Shown here one piece after another: positions 12,450 through 27,018 of a DNA stretch of 64,000 bases. Source of the stretch: Bolinopsis microptera (Eukaryota > Ctenophora > Tentaculata > Lobata > Bolinopsidae); assembly GCF_026151205.1 (NCBI RefSeq), contig NC_087074.1, forward strand, positions 16,040,962-16,104,961. Direction: 5' to 3'. Position 1 is the first letter of the stretch, and each line of letters begins with the position of its first letter. The translations under genes were made by a program, and so were the position numbers. The notes beneath the pieces were generated by a model, which had not been told where the DNA came from, made no database searches, and was given only the letters and a program-made list of their open reading frames with translations.

Positions 12450-15400
12450 ATGGAGAAATTAAGAAGTAATCTGCTGAATTGGTCAAGCTGAAAAAAATGA
12501 ATTTCTATAAAGTACAGTAGACTTACTCCAGATTTGATCCCTATCGAATCCAATAAAAACAGCCCGTTTATGGATCTTTGTAACGACTTTATCGAGCTCA
12601 ATGTGGGTATCTTTTATAGAACATTACAAAGGGTCACGGCATATTTAAGTAATTTTTTTGTAGAACTTTCTCAATGTTATTAATATTAACCAATAACCAT
12701 CTTGTACGAAAAATAAATTTAGCCTTTAATCTGTATTTGTTTACGCCCCCTGTGTAAAAATGTATTTTTTCAGGGCTTTGGAAAAGTGTACCTCGCTGAC
12801 TTGCTCTCTATCACGAAGGGTGAAGATACTTTTTGGTCGGTAAGAAAATCTGTTTTATTGTAGTACCTGTAGGGGGATGGTGGAGTATCTGGTTTTCTTT
12901 GGATCTTAAAATTCAGTCCGCAAAATCACCGATGACGTCATTCAAGTAACCGATGACGTCATTCAAGTAACTCTTTTCAGGTTCTCTCCGACAGGATCAC
13001 CTTGAAGGAACTGAACGATGGAGCAAGAAGACTGCATGAGATCGTTACTCCTGATAATCACAAGTTCACCTTGGTTTTTTGGAAGGTTTATCTACTTTAT
13101 TATATAGTTCATACTATGACAGACGAAAACTCCTAAATTTGTGGCCGATTACTCGTATCTTTTTTTTATCATGTTACCTTATAGAATATAGATACTGTTT
13201 AAAAAACGTTAGATAAAATAAAAATGGCAAATGAGGGAAGTTGGTTTAAGGGGGCATACCCCAAAACTGTGGTTTGTGCCGTCCAGACCAAATGACCTCA
13301 TAGGCAGTTCAGTGACCTTCTAGCGCACCGTTTCCACACCAAAAAAAATTATTTTGAGAATACCCATTTTTGTAATCGAGCATTTCCTGGTTAAGAGTGC
13401 AATTTTCAGAAAAAATTATTTTGTGGTTGAGACGCTATAAGTTAATCATTTCTTGCGGTATCGGGTTGAAATTTTGCTCGCCGTTTATTCACATCTATGT
13501 CAAGGTGTGTGTAAAATCTTGATATCGTATCTAGGGGGGAGCCAAGTGGATATTTGTAGATATTTGGATAATGTCATCCACTTTTTTCGTGAATTATCCA
13601 TTACAATAATCTACAAATATCTACATTTATCTACAAAAAATGTATATCTCAAATATGTGCCCAGAAATTCTACTGAATTTTTGGAGATAAATGTATAAAT
13701 TTGTAGAATTTGTAGAATTTACGTGAATTATCCATTGACAATAATCTACAAATATCTACATTTATCTACAAAAAATGTAATCTCAAATATGTGCCCAGAA
13801 ATTCTACTGAATTTTTGGAGATAAATGTATAAATTTGTAGAATGTCATCCACTATTTTCGTGGATTATCCATTCTACATTAATCTACAAATATCTACAAA
13901 TATCCACCTGGCTCCCCCCCTATCTAAAAAGGCTGGTGTGTTATGAATTTTTAAAGTCAAAAAGCTAAAATTGTCCTTTTCAGGCTTATTTTAACAAAAA
14001 GTCAGTCAGGGAAGATCAGATTATTTGATGCTTGACATCAAATTGTTCTCTGAATTCTGGCGCAGTTTTTGATGCCCTCAAAAATGTTTTTACTCATTCA
14101 CCTTCTGATCTATTGGACCTTAAAGCCAAACAACAAATTTAGGCACATTTTTCGTTTTTAATATTTACTGATTTTTCTAAACTTTTGATAGGAATGTGCT
14201 AGTGACTTTTTGAAGGGTGCAAAATAACCGCAACTAGCACATTTATATATGAGTTATGAACAACAAAACACCCTAGAATGCTTCCCTTTGAAGTTATGGG
14301 AGAAAATGTGATTTTTTGGCTTTGCAGTTAAAAAAATCACATTTTCTGATTACTAGCACATTCCTATCAAAATTTTAGAAAAATCAGTAAATATTAAAAA
14401 CGAAAAATGTGCCAAAATTTGTTGTTTGGCTTTGAGGTCCAATAGATCAGAAGGTAATGAGTAAAAACATTTTTGAGGGCATCAAAAACTGCGCCAGAAT
14501 TCAGAGAACAATTTGATGTCAAGCATCAAATAATCCGATCTTCCCTGACTGACTTTTTGTTAAAATAAGCCTGAAAACTGAAAAGGACAATTTTAGCTTT
14601 TTGACTTTAAAAATTCATAACACACCAGCCTTTTTAGATACGATATCAAGATTTTACACACACCTTGACATAGATGTGAATAAACGGCGAGCAAAATATC
14701 AACCTGATACCGCAAGAAATGATTAACTTATAGCGTCTCAACCACAAAATAATTTTTTCCGAAAATTGCACTCTTAACCAGGAAATGCTCGATTACAAAA
14801 ATGGGAATTCTCAAAATAATTTTTTTTTGTGTGGAAACGGTGCGCTAGAAGGTCCCCGAACTGCCTATGAGGTCATTTGGTCTGGACAGATTTGGGGTAT
14901 GCCCCCTTAATACTGTTAACAGAATGAGCCGCTCTATCCGTACAATTACAAAATTAGTAACATTTTCAGGTTCATAACATGAATTTTCAGGAAATATTGA
15001 AGTGGCAAGAGACAGTTCCCGGACCAGAGATGAAACATTTTATCTCTATGTTGGGGCACACTATTCAACTGTATCTATCTTGGGACCTTAATGACCAAAA
15101 CATCTTTAAGATTCTCAGATATCTCGCGTCAGGGTTTCATAAGGTATTTAAAACTGAAAACGTTACAAATTAGTGACAAATTAGTGACAAATTAGTGACA
15201 AATTAGTGACAAATTAGTGAGCAGTACTTCTTTTAAACCAATAGCATTTTTGTTTTACTTAATATTAAACCACAAAATCTCGAATCACTGTTACCTGTTG
15301 AGAATAATCACCTCAAGATTCTTCATTGCAGTTGGTAAAGTTGACAGACGACCAGGAAGCTATTGTAGGATTATTGTACAAACTTCACCAGACAGGAGGA

Positions 15401-18327
15401 GAGAGAAATGTTACAACCTTTCTGCTGCTCTTCAAAACCAGTGTGGGTTACTTAGACACGTTTTACTTTTATCTATATTCAATTTAATGTATCACGTGAT
15501 ATATCTCGGTAAAATGTTCATTGTCAGTCGGAACTCATCTCGTTAAACTCTTCCTGCTTTTTCTCAGATGGAACGACTGGTAAAACCTCTTGATAGTGAG
15601 CCCCTGGATCCGGACTCCTCAACTCCTGACCCATTAAAATATCACGTGACACAGCTACTCCAGACTCTGGAGACAGTCAGCTGCCAGACTATTGGGCAGG
15701 TGTTCCACAAGCTTCATCGTGTTGAGATCTGTAGCGCTATTAGCGCCGGATTCACGTTATATTGGGAGGCTCGCGTGGACAGGTCATTACAGTTATTTGT
15801 GCTAACAATTAACATATAAAATGTTACTTGGTAAATCCGTCTTTCCGAGTAAAATCTTATTTATTATTTCCGATCTGTAGGTGTTCAAATGTACTTTTAA
15901 TCTCTAATACTCCTGACCCCAGGCCGATGTCTTTAATTCACCGTGTTATCTACAAGCTGAGTTCTCTATGTACACTGATAAGAGATAACGAGGAGCTAAA
16001 AGTTGTGGAATGTGTCCTGGTCACCAACCTCCTCTCCTACAACTATCTCCAGAGTGCTGTAAGCGCCAATGTTCTCGTCTTCCTTGCCAGGTGATTTCTC
16101 AGTTTCATGACTTCTTGATGTTGCACAAAAGTGTTTTTTATTTATTTATTTAATTTTTAAAATTATCATTTTATTATTTTTTTAATTGACACAAAATTGT
16201 TGATAGTTTTCATTTCAGCTGTTTTATGTAACCTAATGTTGACAGGTTGGCTCCAGGAAAGTACGTTACCCAACTGGTTAACTGTAACCTAATCTTGACA
16301 GGTTGGCTCCAGGAAAGTACGTTATCCAACTGGTTAACTGTCTCAGCGACCTGGTTACGATAACTCGCTGCCAGATCAGGTCTTCTTCGCTTAAACTCGC
16401 CATCTCGCGTCTTCTTCCTGTCATGGATCAGGCTGACTCCGCTCATCTTCAGTCCAAGTTTGCTCGGTGAGCTTTGCTGTCGACCTTTTATACCCGTCTT
16501 GGCTCTTGGTTAATAAACTTTGTTAAATTATCTATCCGAATGTTAGATTTGCGTTCTCTTTTCACTTTTTTAGTCGCCCTGTCCCTCTAGTTTAGATGGC
16601 GGGCTACTGCAGTTTCTTGGAAATGACCAAAAGAAGGAGGAGATAACAAGTTCAACATTGCAGCACTGGAAATCCTCCAAGATTAAAACAGGTTCGGTAC
16701 TCAATATTATTTTTCTCACACTTTTCTTAAACGATAATAAAAAAGTAACAGTATTACTTCCTGCATCTAATAACACCTCTATAACACCTCCCCTAAGTCC
16801 TAACACCTAACACCTCTACAACACCCCTATAACACCTCCCCTAACACCTCCTCTAACACCTCCCCTAACATCTAGCACATCCGCTCTGCAGGTGATTTGC
16901 TAAAAGTTCTGCCGGTCTGCCAGAAGACTCTGCCTACTTTAACCGAGCTATCAGATCTGTTGCTTGATCTCCCCAAGTGTAGGATGAACCGAAACAAGCT
17001 GGATAATGTATATTGTTCAGTAGTCGGTTGTCTGGAGAGAGATAGTTGGAGGGAGTACAGACATGACCCGAGCAATGTTATACAGGTAATGTGATAAAAT
17101 CAGTAGTTTTTATCATCATTTTTCTGAAACTGGTGTAGTATCATTGCTTCATTGGCTTTATTGAAATGATGAATTGCCCAAACATAGTTTTTATCATAAT
17201 ATTTTAATGTAGTCTTCAGGTTCAAAGTTGTAACTTATTCATATTGATTATCATTTTAAATGTTTAGATTTTTTTGATAAATTATTAATTCAGTTGTTCC
17301 AACTGCTGCACCGTCTTCTGTCTGTCAACGATCTTTACATATCTACTCTGATTTTAGGTAGGTGATTTCCAGTAAAAAGATAGTTCCATTCTTTAACATT
17401 TCTCCTCTGCTCTTCGATTTATTTGATGAACTGGCCAATGCAAGAACGTTAGTTCTACTTATTAATGATTCGATCCATATCACTAACCGGTTGATTTGTT
17501 TAGATGTGGTGTCTAAGTTTTCCTCCTACGCTACACCAGACCCCACCATGTTCTGCCAGCTTTCCAACCAGATATTCTCCAAACTTATGAAGTGTAAACA
17601 AAACCCTTACTCGGAAAGAAAATGTCTCTTCGTGATTGCAACGTATGCTAAGGTCCGTTCTGATCGATGTATCCTATTGATGGTTATTGAAATTAAACGT
17701 TATCACGATAGTAGATCAATAATGATAAATTTTTTGCTAATAATTTGTATTGTTTTCTATTATACGTCAGAGTAGGATAAATATAAAATTAGTAAAGTAA
17801 ACATCGTTTCTGATTAAGTAAACATAAACGTTCTATATTCTCTAATCTCTCTCCCTGCCAGATGACACCATACCCCGAGTTACTCAGCAATCTGGCTCAG
17901 GACCCGGACATAAAGTCTAAACTCACAAACTTCTTCCAACACAAAGAAAGACCCTCTGATAAGACTACAGACACAGTGGCCTCCACTGAAAGGAACTCTG
18001 GTTCCAGTACTAAATTTGATGTGGAGAATATTTTGGATGTTATCAAGACCACTCCTGGACAGAGGTTAATTCGTTATTGCTTTAAGTTATGATATAATCT
18101 ATAAATGTGGATTCTATTTTGTTTTACTATCCTGTGGAATGTTGATTCTGCAATAAGTAATACCAGTATTTTAGACCTAGTTTAGTGCATAGAGTTTCAC
18201 AAACGCTAAAACTCAGCTAATTTGTTTCAGGTTGATATTACATGCCGCCATTGAAGAGATACAAACACATCCTAAAATACCCTTCTACGCTAGACAGCTA
18301 TTGTCAGCTTCAACCCCTTCAACGTAG
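12450..18327 (+). CDS. FIRRM: FIRRM/C1orf112-like alpha-solenoid protein
   Basis: Fifteen exons join in frame to a 625-aa protein: 12450-12465, 12532-12602, 12774-12839, 12981-13085, 14991-15143, 15332-15442, 15568-15782, 15923-16090, 16302-16466, 16591-16691, 16892-17085, 17294-17357, 17504-17652, 17862-18064, 18231-18327 (TAG). It is all-helical and HEAT-like, with no signal peptide or membrane segment. I assign it to FIRRM (DUF4487; human C1orf112, plant FLIP) from remembered similarity in two places: the AVSANVLVFLAR segment of exon 8, and exons 13-14 (PYSERKCLFVIATYAK then LSNLAQDPDIKSKLTNFF). Human FIRRM is longer (about 850 aa); it binds FIGNL1 and controls RAD51 removal in recombination. 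The first exon encodes only MEKLR and is the least certain. Exon 5 has a second in-frame acceptor, giving an alternative start at 14970 (seven extra residues). Intron 4 holds a nested transposon, and the exon 9 acceptor is tandemly duplicated. Confidence 0.62.
12944..12976. repeat. Two copies of a 21-bp CRE-containing repeat in intron 3
   Basis: The phrase CCGATGACGTCATTCAAGTAA occurs twice in tandem just upstream of exon 4. Each copy has the palindrome TGACGTCA, the CREB/ATF consensus. Its role, if any, is unknown. Confidence 0.7.
13250..14906. mobile_element. TTAA-flanked foldback element in FIRRM intron 4
   Basis: The element begins GGGGGCATACCCC and ends GGGGTATGCCCCC, and is flanked on both sides by TTAA (13246-13249, 14907-14910). 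The left arm (13250 to about 14208) and right arm (about 14348-14906) are inverted copies of roughly 560 bp, with a short unpaired centre. The left arm is interrupted by a 387-bp insertion (13534-13920); without it the arm lengths agree. A TTAA duplication is the mark of piggyBac and Kolobok transposons, and G-rich ends are closer to Kolobok-type MITEs, which is inference. No transposase is encoded. The right end lies 63-84 bp from the two acceptors of FIRRM exon 5. Confidence 0.85.
13534..13920. mobile_element. Poly-G-ended element with 6-bp TSD, nested in the TTAA foldback
   Basis: It starts GGGGGGAGCC and ends GGCTCCCCCCC and is flanked by TATCTA at 13528-13533 and 13921-13926. The right arm of the host foldback shows the empty site, with one TATCTA and no insert. 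Inside, arrays of TATTTGTAGA-like units and their inverse TCTACAAATA bracket a core reading GTCATCCACT...TCGTG...TTATCCATT. That core is present in the same orientation near both ends, with a partial third copy in the middle. An internal segment of about 130 bp is tandemly duplicated. Non-coding. Confidence 0.85.
15164..15213. repeat. 11-bp tandem repeat in FIRRM intron 5
   Basis: About five copies of ACAAATTAGTG directly follow the exon 5 donor region. Confidence 0.85.
16228..16339 (+). repeat. 56-bp tandem duplication spanning the exon 9 splice acceptor
   Basis: Copy 1 (16228-16283) and copy 2 (16284-16339) each contain the last bases of the intron, a TTGACAG acceptor, and the first part of exon 9, with two base differences. 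The reading frame continues only from the second acceptor (exon start 16302). Use of the first (start 16246) inserts 56 bases and shifts the frame. Confidence 0.9.
16796..16870. repeat. Short CCTAACACCTCC-type repeat in FIRRM intron 10
   Basis: Imperfect tandem copies of a phrase like CCCCTAACACCT lie just upstream of exon 11. Confidence 0.75.
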
Positions 18328-19072
18328 AAAATTAAACGTAGAAAACTAAACTTCGGAGTGTATTCCTCGTTCAACTTTGGCATGAAAATTCAGCTCTATA
18401 TACTAGCTTTTAGGTTAATTTCTATGAATGTTCTTGAAGTTTGAATTTTTTCAAGAGAATACCTGATTTTTTTTCTGATTAGACTCATTAATGACCATTT
18501 TATGATGTACATATTATAATATAATTATATAACATTCTCACTTATATTATTATTAGTCTAATATGCAGAAAAAAAAATCAAATATTCTCTTGAAAGAATC
18601 GTCAAATGAGAGTTAATGACTGTATAGAGTGTATACTATATCTACTACTTAATCAGAATTCTGATTGTTCTTGTATAGTTCCTAATCATTGAAATTAAAA
18701 AGCTGTAATAAGTTCAAAGGTTATCAAATGTCAGCGATAAATGAAACGCTCATCAAAACTGTTGTGCAAATGTTGCTATGTTTTGTCGTCGTTTTCATTA
18801 TTGATGATATTGACATAGTTGATTCTGTGCCTTGTGTTTTCCCTCATTTTGTAATTTCATTCGATTCTAACCGCACATTTTAAGCCGGTTTTAGTCGACA
18901 GTAGATGACATTTTTTTATGCACTTTAATTTATCATTTTTATGCAAATATTTGATTACTTATTTACTCTATTTTCTATAAACGGTTAAGCTAGAATCAAT
19001 CTTTTACTTATTCAATAAGTAAAACTAATATTGAAATGTTAATGTTATAACATTTATGAGGCCGACTTGCAA
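18328..19072. other. AT-rich region after the FIRRM stop
   Basis: Presumed 3' UTR and spacer. I see no clean AATAAA near the stop, so the transcript end is not placed. No other gene. Confidence 0.4.
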
Positions 19073-20050
19073 ACTAATATTTTCTTCATCCTGGTCGAGC
19101 AATCTAGATTGATCCAGCTTCCTCACGTGCCAATATTTTCTTCATCCTGGTCGAGCAATCTAGATTGAGCCAGCTTCCTCACGTGCCAATATTTTCTTCA
19201 TCCTGGTCGAGCAATCTAGATTGAGCCAGCTTCCTCACTTGCCAATATTTTCTTCATCCTGCTCGAGCAATCTAGATTGAGCCAGCTTCCCCACATGCCA
19301 GTGTTTTCTTCATCCTGGTCGAGCAATCTAGATTGAGCCAGCTTCCTCACTTGCCAATATTTTCTTCATCCTGCTCGAGCAATTTAGATTGAGCCAGCTT
19401 CCCCACATGCCAATGTTTTCTTCATCCTGGTCGAGCAATCTAGATTGAGCCAGCTTCCTCACATGCCAATGTTTTCTTCATCCTGGTCGAGCAATCTAGA
19501 TTGAGCCAGCTTCCTCACATGCCAATGTTTTCTTCATCCTGGTCGAGCAATCTAGATTGAGCCAGCTTCCTCGTATGCCAATGTTTTCTTCATCCTGGTC
19601 GAGCAATCTAGATTGAGCCAGCTTCCTCACATGCCAATGTTTTCTTCATCCTGGTCGAGCAATCTAGATTGAGCCAGCTTCCTCACATGCCAATGTTTTC
19701 TTCATCCTGCTCGAGCAATTTAGATTGAGCCAGCTTCCCCACATGCCAATGTTTTCTTCATCCTGGTCAAGCAATCTAGATTGAGCCAGCTTCCTCACAT
19801 GCCAATATTTTCTTCATCCTGGTCAGTGGTCGAGCAATCTAAATTGAGCCAGCTTCCTCACATGCCAATGTTTTCTTCATCCTGGCCGAGCAATCTACTT
19901 CTAGATTGAGCCAGCTTCCTCACATGCCAATATTTTCGTCATCCTGGTCGAGCAATCTAGATTGAGCCAGCTTCCTCACATGCCAATGTTTTCTTCATCC
20001 TGGTCGAGCAATCTAGATTGAGCCAGCTTCCTCATATGCCAATGTTTTCC
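19073..20050. repeat. 56-bp minisatellite
   Basis: About 17 tandem copies of a 56-bp unit built on TTTTCTTCATCCTGGTCGAG, a 12-bp palindrome CAATCTAGATTG, and AGCCAGCTTCCTCACATGCC. Copies differ by few substitutions (GGTCGAG/GCTCGAG, AATATT/AATGTT). Two copies, near 19820 and 19890, have small insertions. Confidence 0.95.
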
Positions 20051-22309
20051 TGATCGTCGTCAAATGAACTGCTCTGACGTTTCTACACGACCTGCGTCAG
20101 AAAACTTTGAATATGAGATTTGGTATTACTATTGACAAAGACAAGGATGAGGTGAATCGCACTTAACAACAGGGTTGACTAATAAGGCGATGCTAGCCCC
20201 TCACTAAAATTCAAACTAATGAATTATTCTTTTGTCCTGTACTATGCTGACGCAGCTCCGAAAATATATAATAGCTAAAGCAAGTTAGCTTGATACCAGA
20301 AAGAATATATTTTAAACAATATGATACAATAATTGCGGAAGCAGGAGCGCCTTATTTGTTATTGTCCAAGCTGCACAACCAATGGCAATAGTTGGCAGCT
20401 GCCTGCGCAAGCAGCAACTCAAAAATGCTGCAAGCCACGCCAGATCATCTTTTCAATGATACGGTGCCGGAAATGCCCGATTTGCTATATTAACTACTTT
20501 GCATACCTGTGCAAATACTACAGCTTACAGTTGCGCGTGTATTTGTTACGCTGCCTTGCCGCTCTCTCCCCAGATGATCAATATACGAAGTTACTCATGC
20601 TTGTCGAGTATGCAGACTAAAGGACTAAGCCTGTGAACCACTGTTCTGCCTAAGTGGCTGCTCCGGCTTGTCATGATTTGCTAGTTTTATTTCATGTTTC
20701 CAGTCGTCCAGTGGTTGCTGGTTCAAAATCAGTAGTGCCAGTGGACATTTTAATTCAGGAATCTCGAAACACACTTCATAACTTTACCGTCAATATTTTT
20801 TGCGAAAGTTTCCAGTTCAATGTACATTACAAATGATCATACACCAAGGGTAATGCAGATTTTCGGTCACATTCCTCCTAGTCCTTACAGTATGCTAGTA
20901 TGTGACGGTACCAATACCATACAAAACTAACATCTAGGAACGCAGCCACAGAGTAGTAGCTTTCAGATTGTTCTGCCTCGTGTAGAAATATTGGTGAGTG
21001 TGTTTAGTAATAGTATTGCCCCCCCCCCCCCCCCCCCCCCCCATTTAGCTCGACAATTTAATGATTGAGCTCGGCAAGAATCAAACTTCATACATTCATA
21101 ACTGCAATTAACGTAATTTCGTAAAATCAAAACCAAAAACAATACAATTGATTTAGAAAGAACAAGTGAACAAGAAAGTTTTTAGTTTAGTTTTATTTAG
21201 ACAGAAGAGCTTTTTTGCGTTTTGATGACAGGATTGAGGATGATGATGAAGCATTAGCAGGTGATTTAACTTTAAACGAAACTTATGAACTGTCTGTGTC
21301 ACAAACACACAGTATTGCAGTAGCCACCTTCGGCACACGTTAACATCAAACAATGACCGAAGTTGGTTGAATTGTTGGTCACAGTAAGTGGTAAGGGATC
21401 TTTCAAAACTAACATAACATCTTTCAAAACTTAGCAAGTTAAATCAATATAACTGCAACCTGTGATGTTTAAATATATCTGCTATTTTTAGATTAAGTTT
21501 ACCTTATCCCTTAATTGAGAGTTATCCCGTTTAATATCCCTTCATCTTATGTCTCTGAACTCCAAGGCTGTTATAGTACCCTTGTAATCATCAATATGTC
21601 AAATTCGTGGCCGGTGGCCACGTATAGTGTATCAGTATAGTAAGCCTAATTTTTACTTTTTGGCCGGATACCAACAATTCCGACTACCGACTAAGATGTG
21701 TTCACTGTTCAGAAGTCAGTGATGAGTGTACAGTTACTGTGTACCTAACCGGTGGTCAGTGTATAAAAGATATAAATAACAACATCCGTGATTTGAAGTG
21801 TGACTAGTAATAACACGTGACGTCACGTCCTAGTGAGGCGCGCACCTTACACGCGCACGTGTAGTATAGCGTTATCATTAATTTTATTAAAGTTCAATTT
21901 TTCTGGTTGACGTCCATCAGCAGGGGGAAATGTATACAGAATACATTTGCTAAGTACGCTACAGTTCCAATTATCAGTTTGCTTCGGTGTTTGTTCCTTG
22001 TCTTTTGCCAATCGGCGTTGTCCTCTTGAAGTTGAACTTTCAGATTTTCATGCAAATGCCATGATAAATGATTATCTTGTAAACGCTTTTTTGTCGAGTA
22101 AGAAAGTAAAATATTGAATAAAACGCGTATCAACTTATAAAACGAGGTCGCACTGCAAAGAGGAACCATCTTTTATTCTAAGCACGTTTATACTGACGTA
22201 CCCCTTTTTATATAAAATGTAAGTTACATCATGCGGATTTTATCTCCAACTTTGAACTTTCCCATCTCTACTAGAACAAGTTGGTACTATAACTCTCATT
22301 ACAGGATAT
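20051..22309. other. Gene-free stretch with a 23-base C-run
   Basis: No gene supported. It contains an uninterrupted run of C at 21020-21042 without a visible G-run partner. At 21815-21828 there is a 14-bp palindrome ACGTGACGTCACGT, which includes a CREB/ATF-type TGACGTCA. Open frames at 20333-20620 and 21153-21437 show no recognisable family or splice context. Confidence 0.45.
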
Positions 22310-22315
22310 AGAATA

Positions 22316-23007
22316 GGGGGGGGGGGCCAACCATATTAAAGTATATTAAAGTATATCCCCGGGTCAAAATCGGAAAAAATCCTACATTTTAATATACTTT
22401 AATATACCTACAATTAGAAGATTTATATTCTTCGTTAAGATTTACATGATGAACTATATTTTTCACTCAGATTCGCAAGATAAGCCTGTTTTAGGACTAG
22501 TACATGAATTTCCATCAAGATTGGTCAAAAATTGGCTGAGCTATGAGCTTAAAAAAATATGCCCATATTTGGGCATACGCTTTTGCCCAAATTCGCTTTT
22601 GCCCAAATTCGATAAAATTTCAATATTTTTTAATGAGACTAACTCTATGTGAAAGATATAACTCAGTGTTTGTTGAATATAGTGGATACTAAGTAAAAAG
22701 ACCTCCATGAACAAAATTGGGAAAATTGCACATAATATCTCGGTTCGGAATACTAGCCAAAATGACTTCATTAAAATTGAAATAACTCCATCAGTTTTCA
22801 ATATTTTTTCAAGAACTTTTTGGAATCGATAAAGAATTGCATTTCAAGCTTATTTTGGGCAACAATTTTTGATGTAGGCCTCCAAGGAGATAGGGATATA
22901 TTAAAGTATATTAAAGTATATTAAAGTATATTAAAGTATATCCCCGGGTCAAAATCGGGAAAAATCCTACATTTTAATATACTTTAATATGGTTGGCCCC
23001 CCCCCCC
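22316..23007. mobile_element. Poly-G-ended MITE with 6-bp TSD (AGAATA)
   Basis: The element opens with eleven G then CCAACCATATTAAAGTATA, and closes with the exact inverse and eleven C. AGAATA flanks it at 22310-22315 and 23008-23013. Directly inside each end is a module in the same orientation: repeated TATTAAAGTA, a core CCCCGGGTCAAAATCGG...AAAAATCCTACATT, then the inverse TTTAATATACTT repeats. The central 450 bp are AT-rich and non-coding, with an internal repeat of TTTGCCCAAATTCG. No transposase. Confidence 0.88.
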
Positions 23008-23013
23008 AGAATA

Positions 23014-26279
<3,266 letters not shown>

Positions 26280-27018
26280 GTATGACAAGTGTACCTACAA
26301 TAAAACGTGCAGCAGCAGGAGCAGCAGGAGAAGGAGAGAGAGAGAGAGAGATGCAGAGAGAGAGAGAGAGAGCTGAGAGAGAGAGCGAGAGCGAGAGAGA
26401 GAAAGTTAGCGTGTATTATATCGAGGTTTATTTTGTCGTTAACAAGGCCGTGTTGTGGTGGTAATTATCGGACCTGGCGTGGAATGAGAGAGGAGGAGAG
26501 AAGAGAATTTGTAGTGTCCTGTTTGTGTGTAGGGTGAGATGTTGTTTGATTGTGTCTGTCGTGTGTGGGATTTGAGATGTTTTTGTTGTTATACTTACTT
26601 ACTTTTACTTTTGTTATTTTTGTTGGTAAGAGCTTTTGCTTTTGTGGAAGTTGACGTTTTGTTGGGCTGGTTTCTGTTGTGTAAATTACTTTTCAACGCT
26701 TCGTTTTAAATAAAGTTCGGCTCTTGTATATGTAATACATCACTGAAGTTATATAGATCATGTTCGTTTCCTCGCTCTGAATGTGTATTATTTGAACAGC
26801 ACTCAGCAGGGAACAAAAGCTAGTCAATTACCGTAGTCAGTATTTTTAATTCTCGGCTCAACCGCCACTTAAGACTTGGACTGAAAAACCTGCTTAAATA
26901 ATACAACAACCAGTACCACCATGCCAGTACCACCTTCAAGTAAACGTGATAAGTTGCTCTGAACAAGCGTTCAGAAAACAGCATGCGCGCTTCCCAGTAC
27001 TGGGTGGTTAGTGGTTGT
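26280..27018. other. GA-rich tail then unique sequence, no gene
   Basis: After the GA-rich segment there is G/T-rich sequence without a supported gene. An AATAAA occurs near 26708, but I see no transcript for it. Confidence 0.4.

Noticed and set aside
16246..16301. Upstream copy of the exon 9 acceptor as the true FIRRM exon start
   Set aside because: Reading from it shifts the frame and meets a stop; the downstream copy gives a continuous frame into exon 10.
17362..17503. Open frame starting ISSKKIVPFFNISPLL as an extra FIRRM exon
   Set aside because: No usable splice sites join it in phase; the donor at 17358 to the acceptor ending at 17503 gives a clean frame and removes it as intron.
19073..20050. 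Regular 56-bp repeats considered as a CRISPR array
   Set aside because: No variable spacers; whole units are near-identical, so it is a minisatellite.
20333..20620. 95-codon cysteine-containing open frame
   Set aside because: No recognisable motif, no splice or promoter context; composition like its surroundings.
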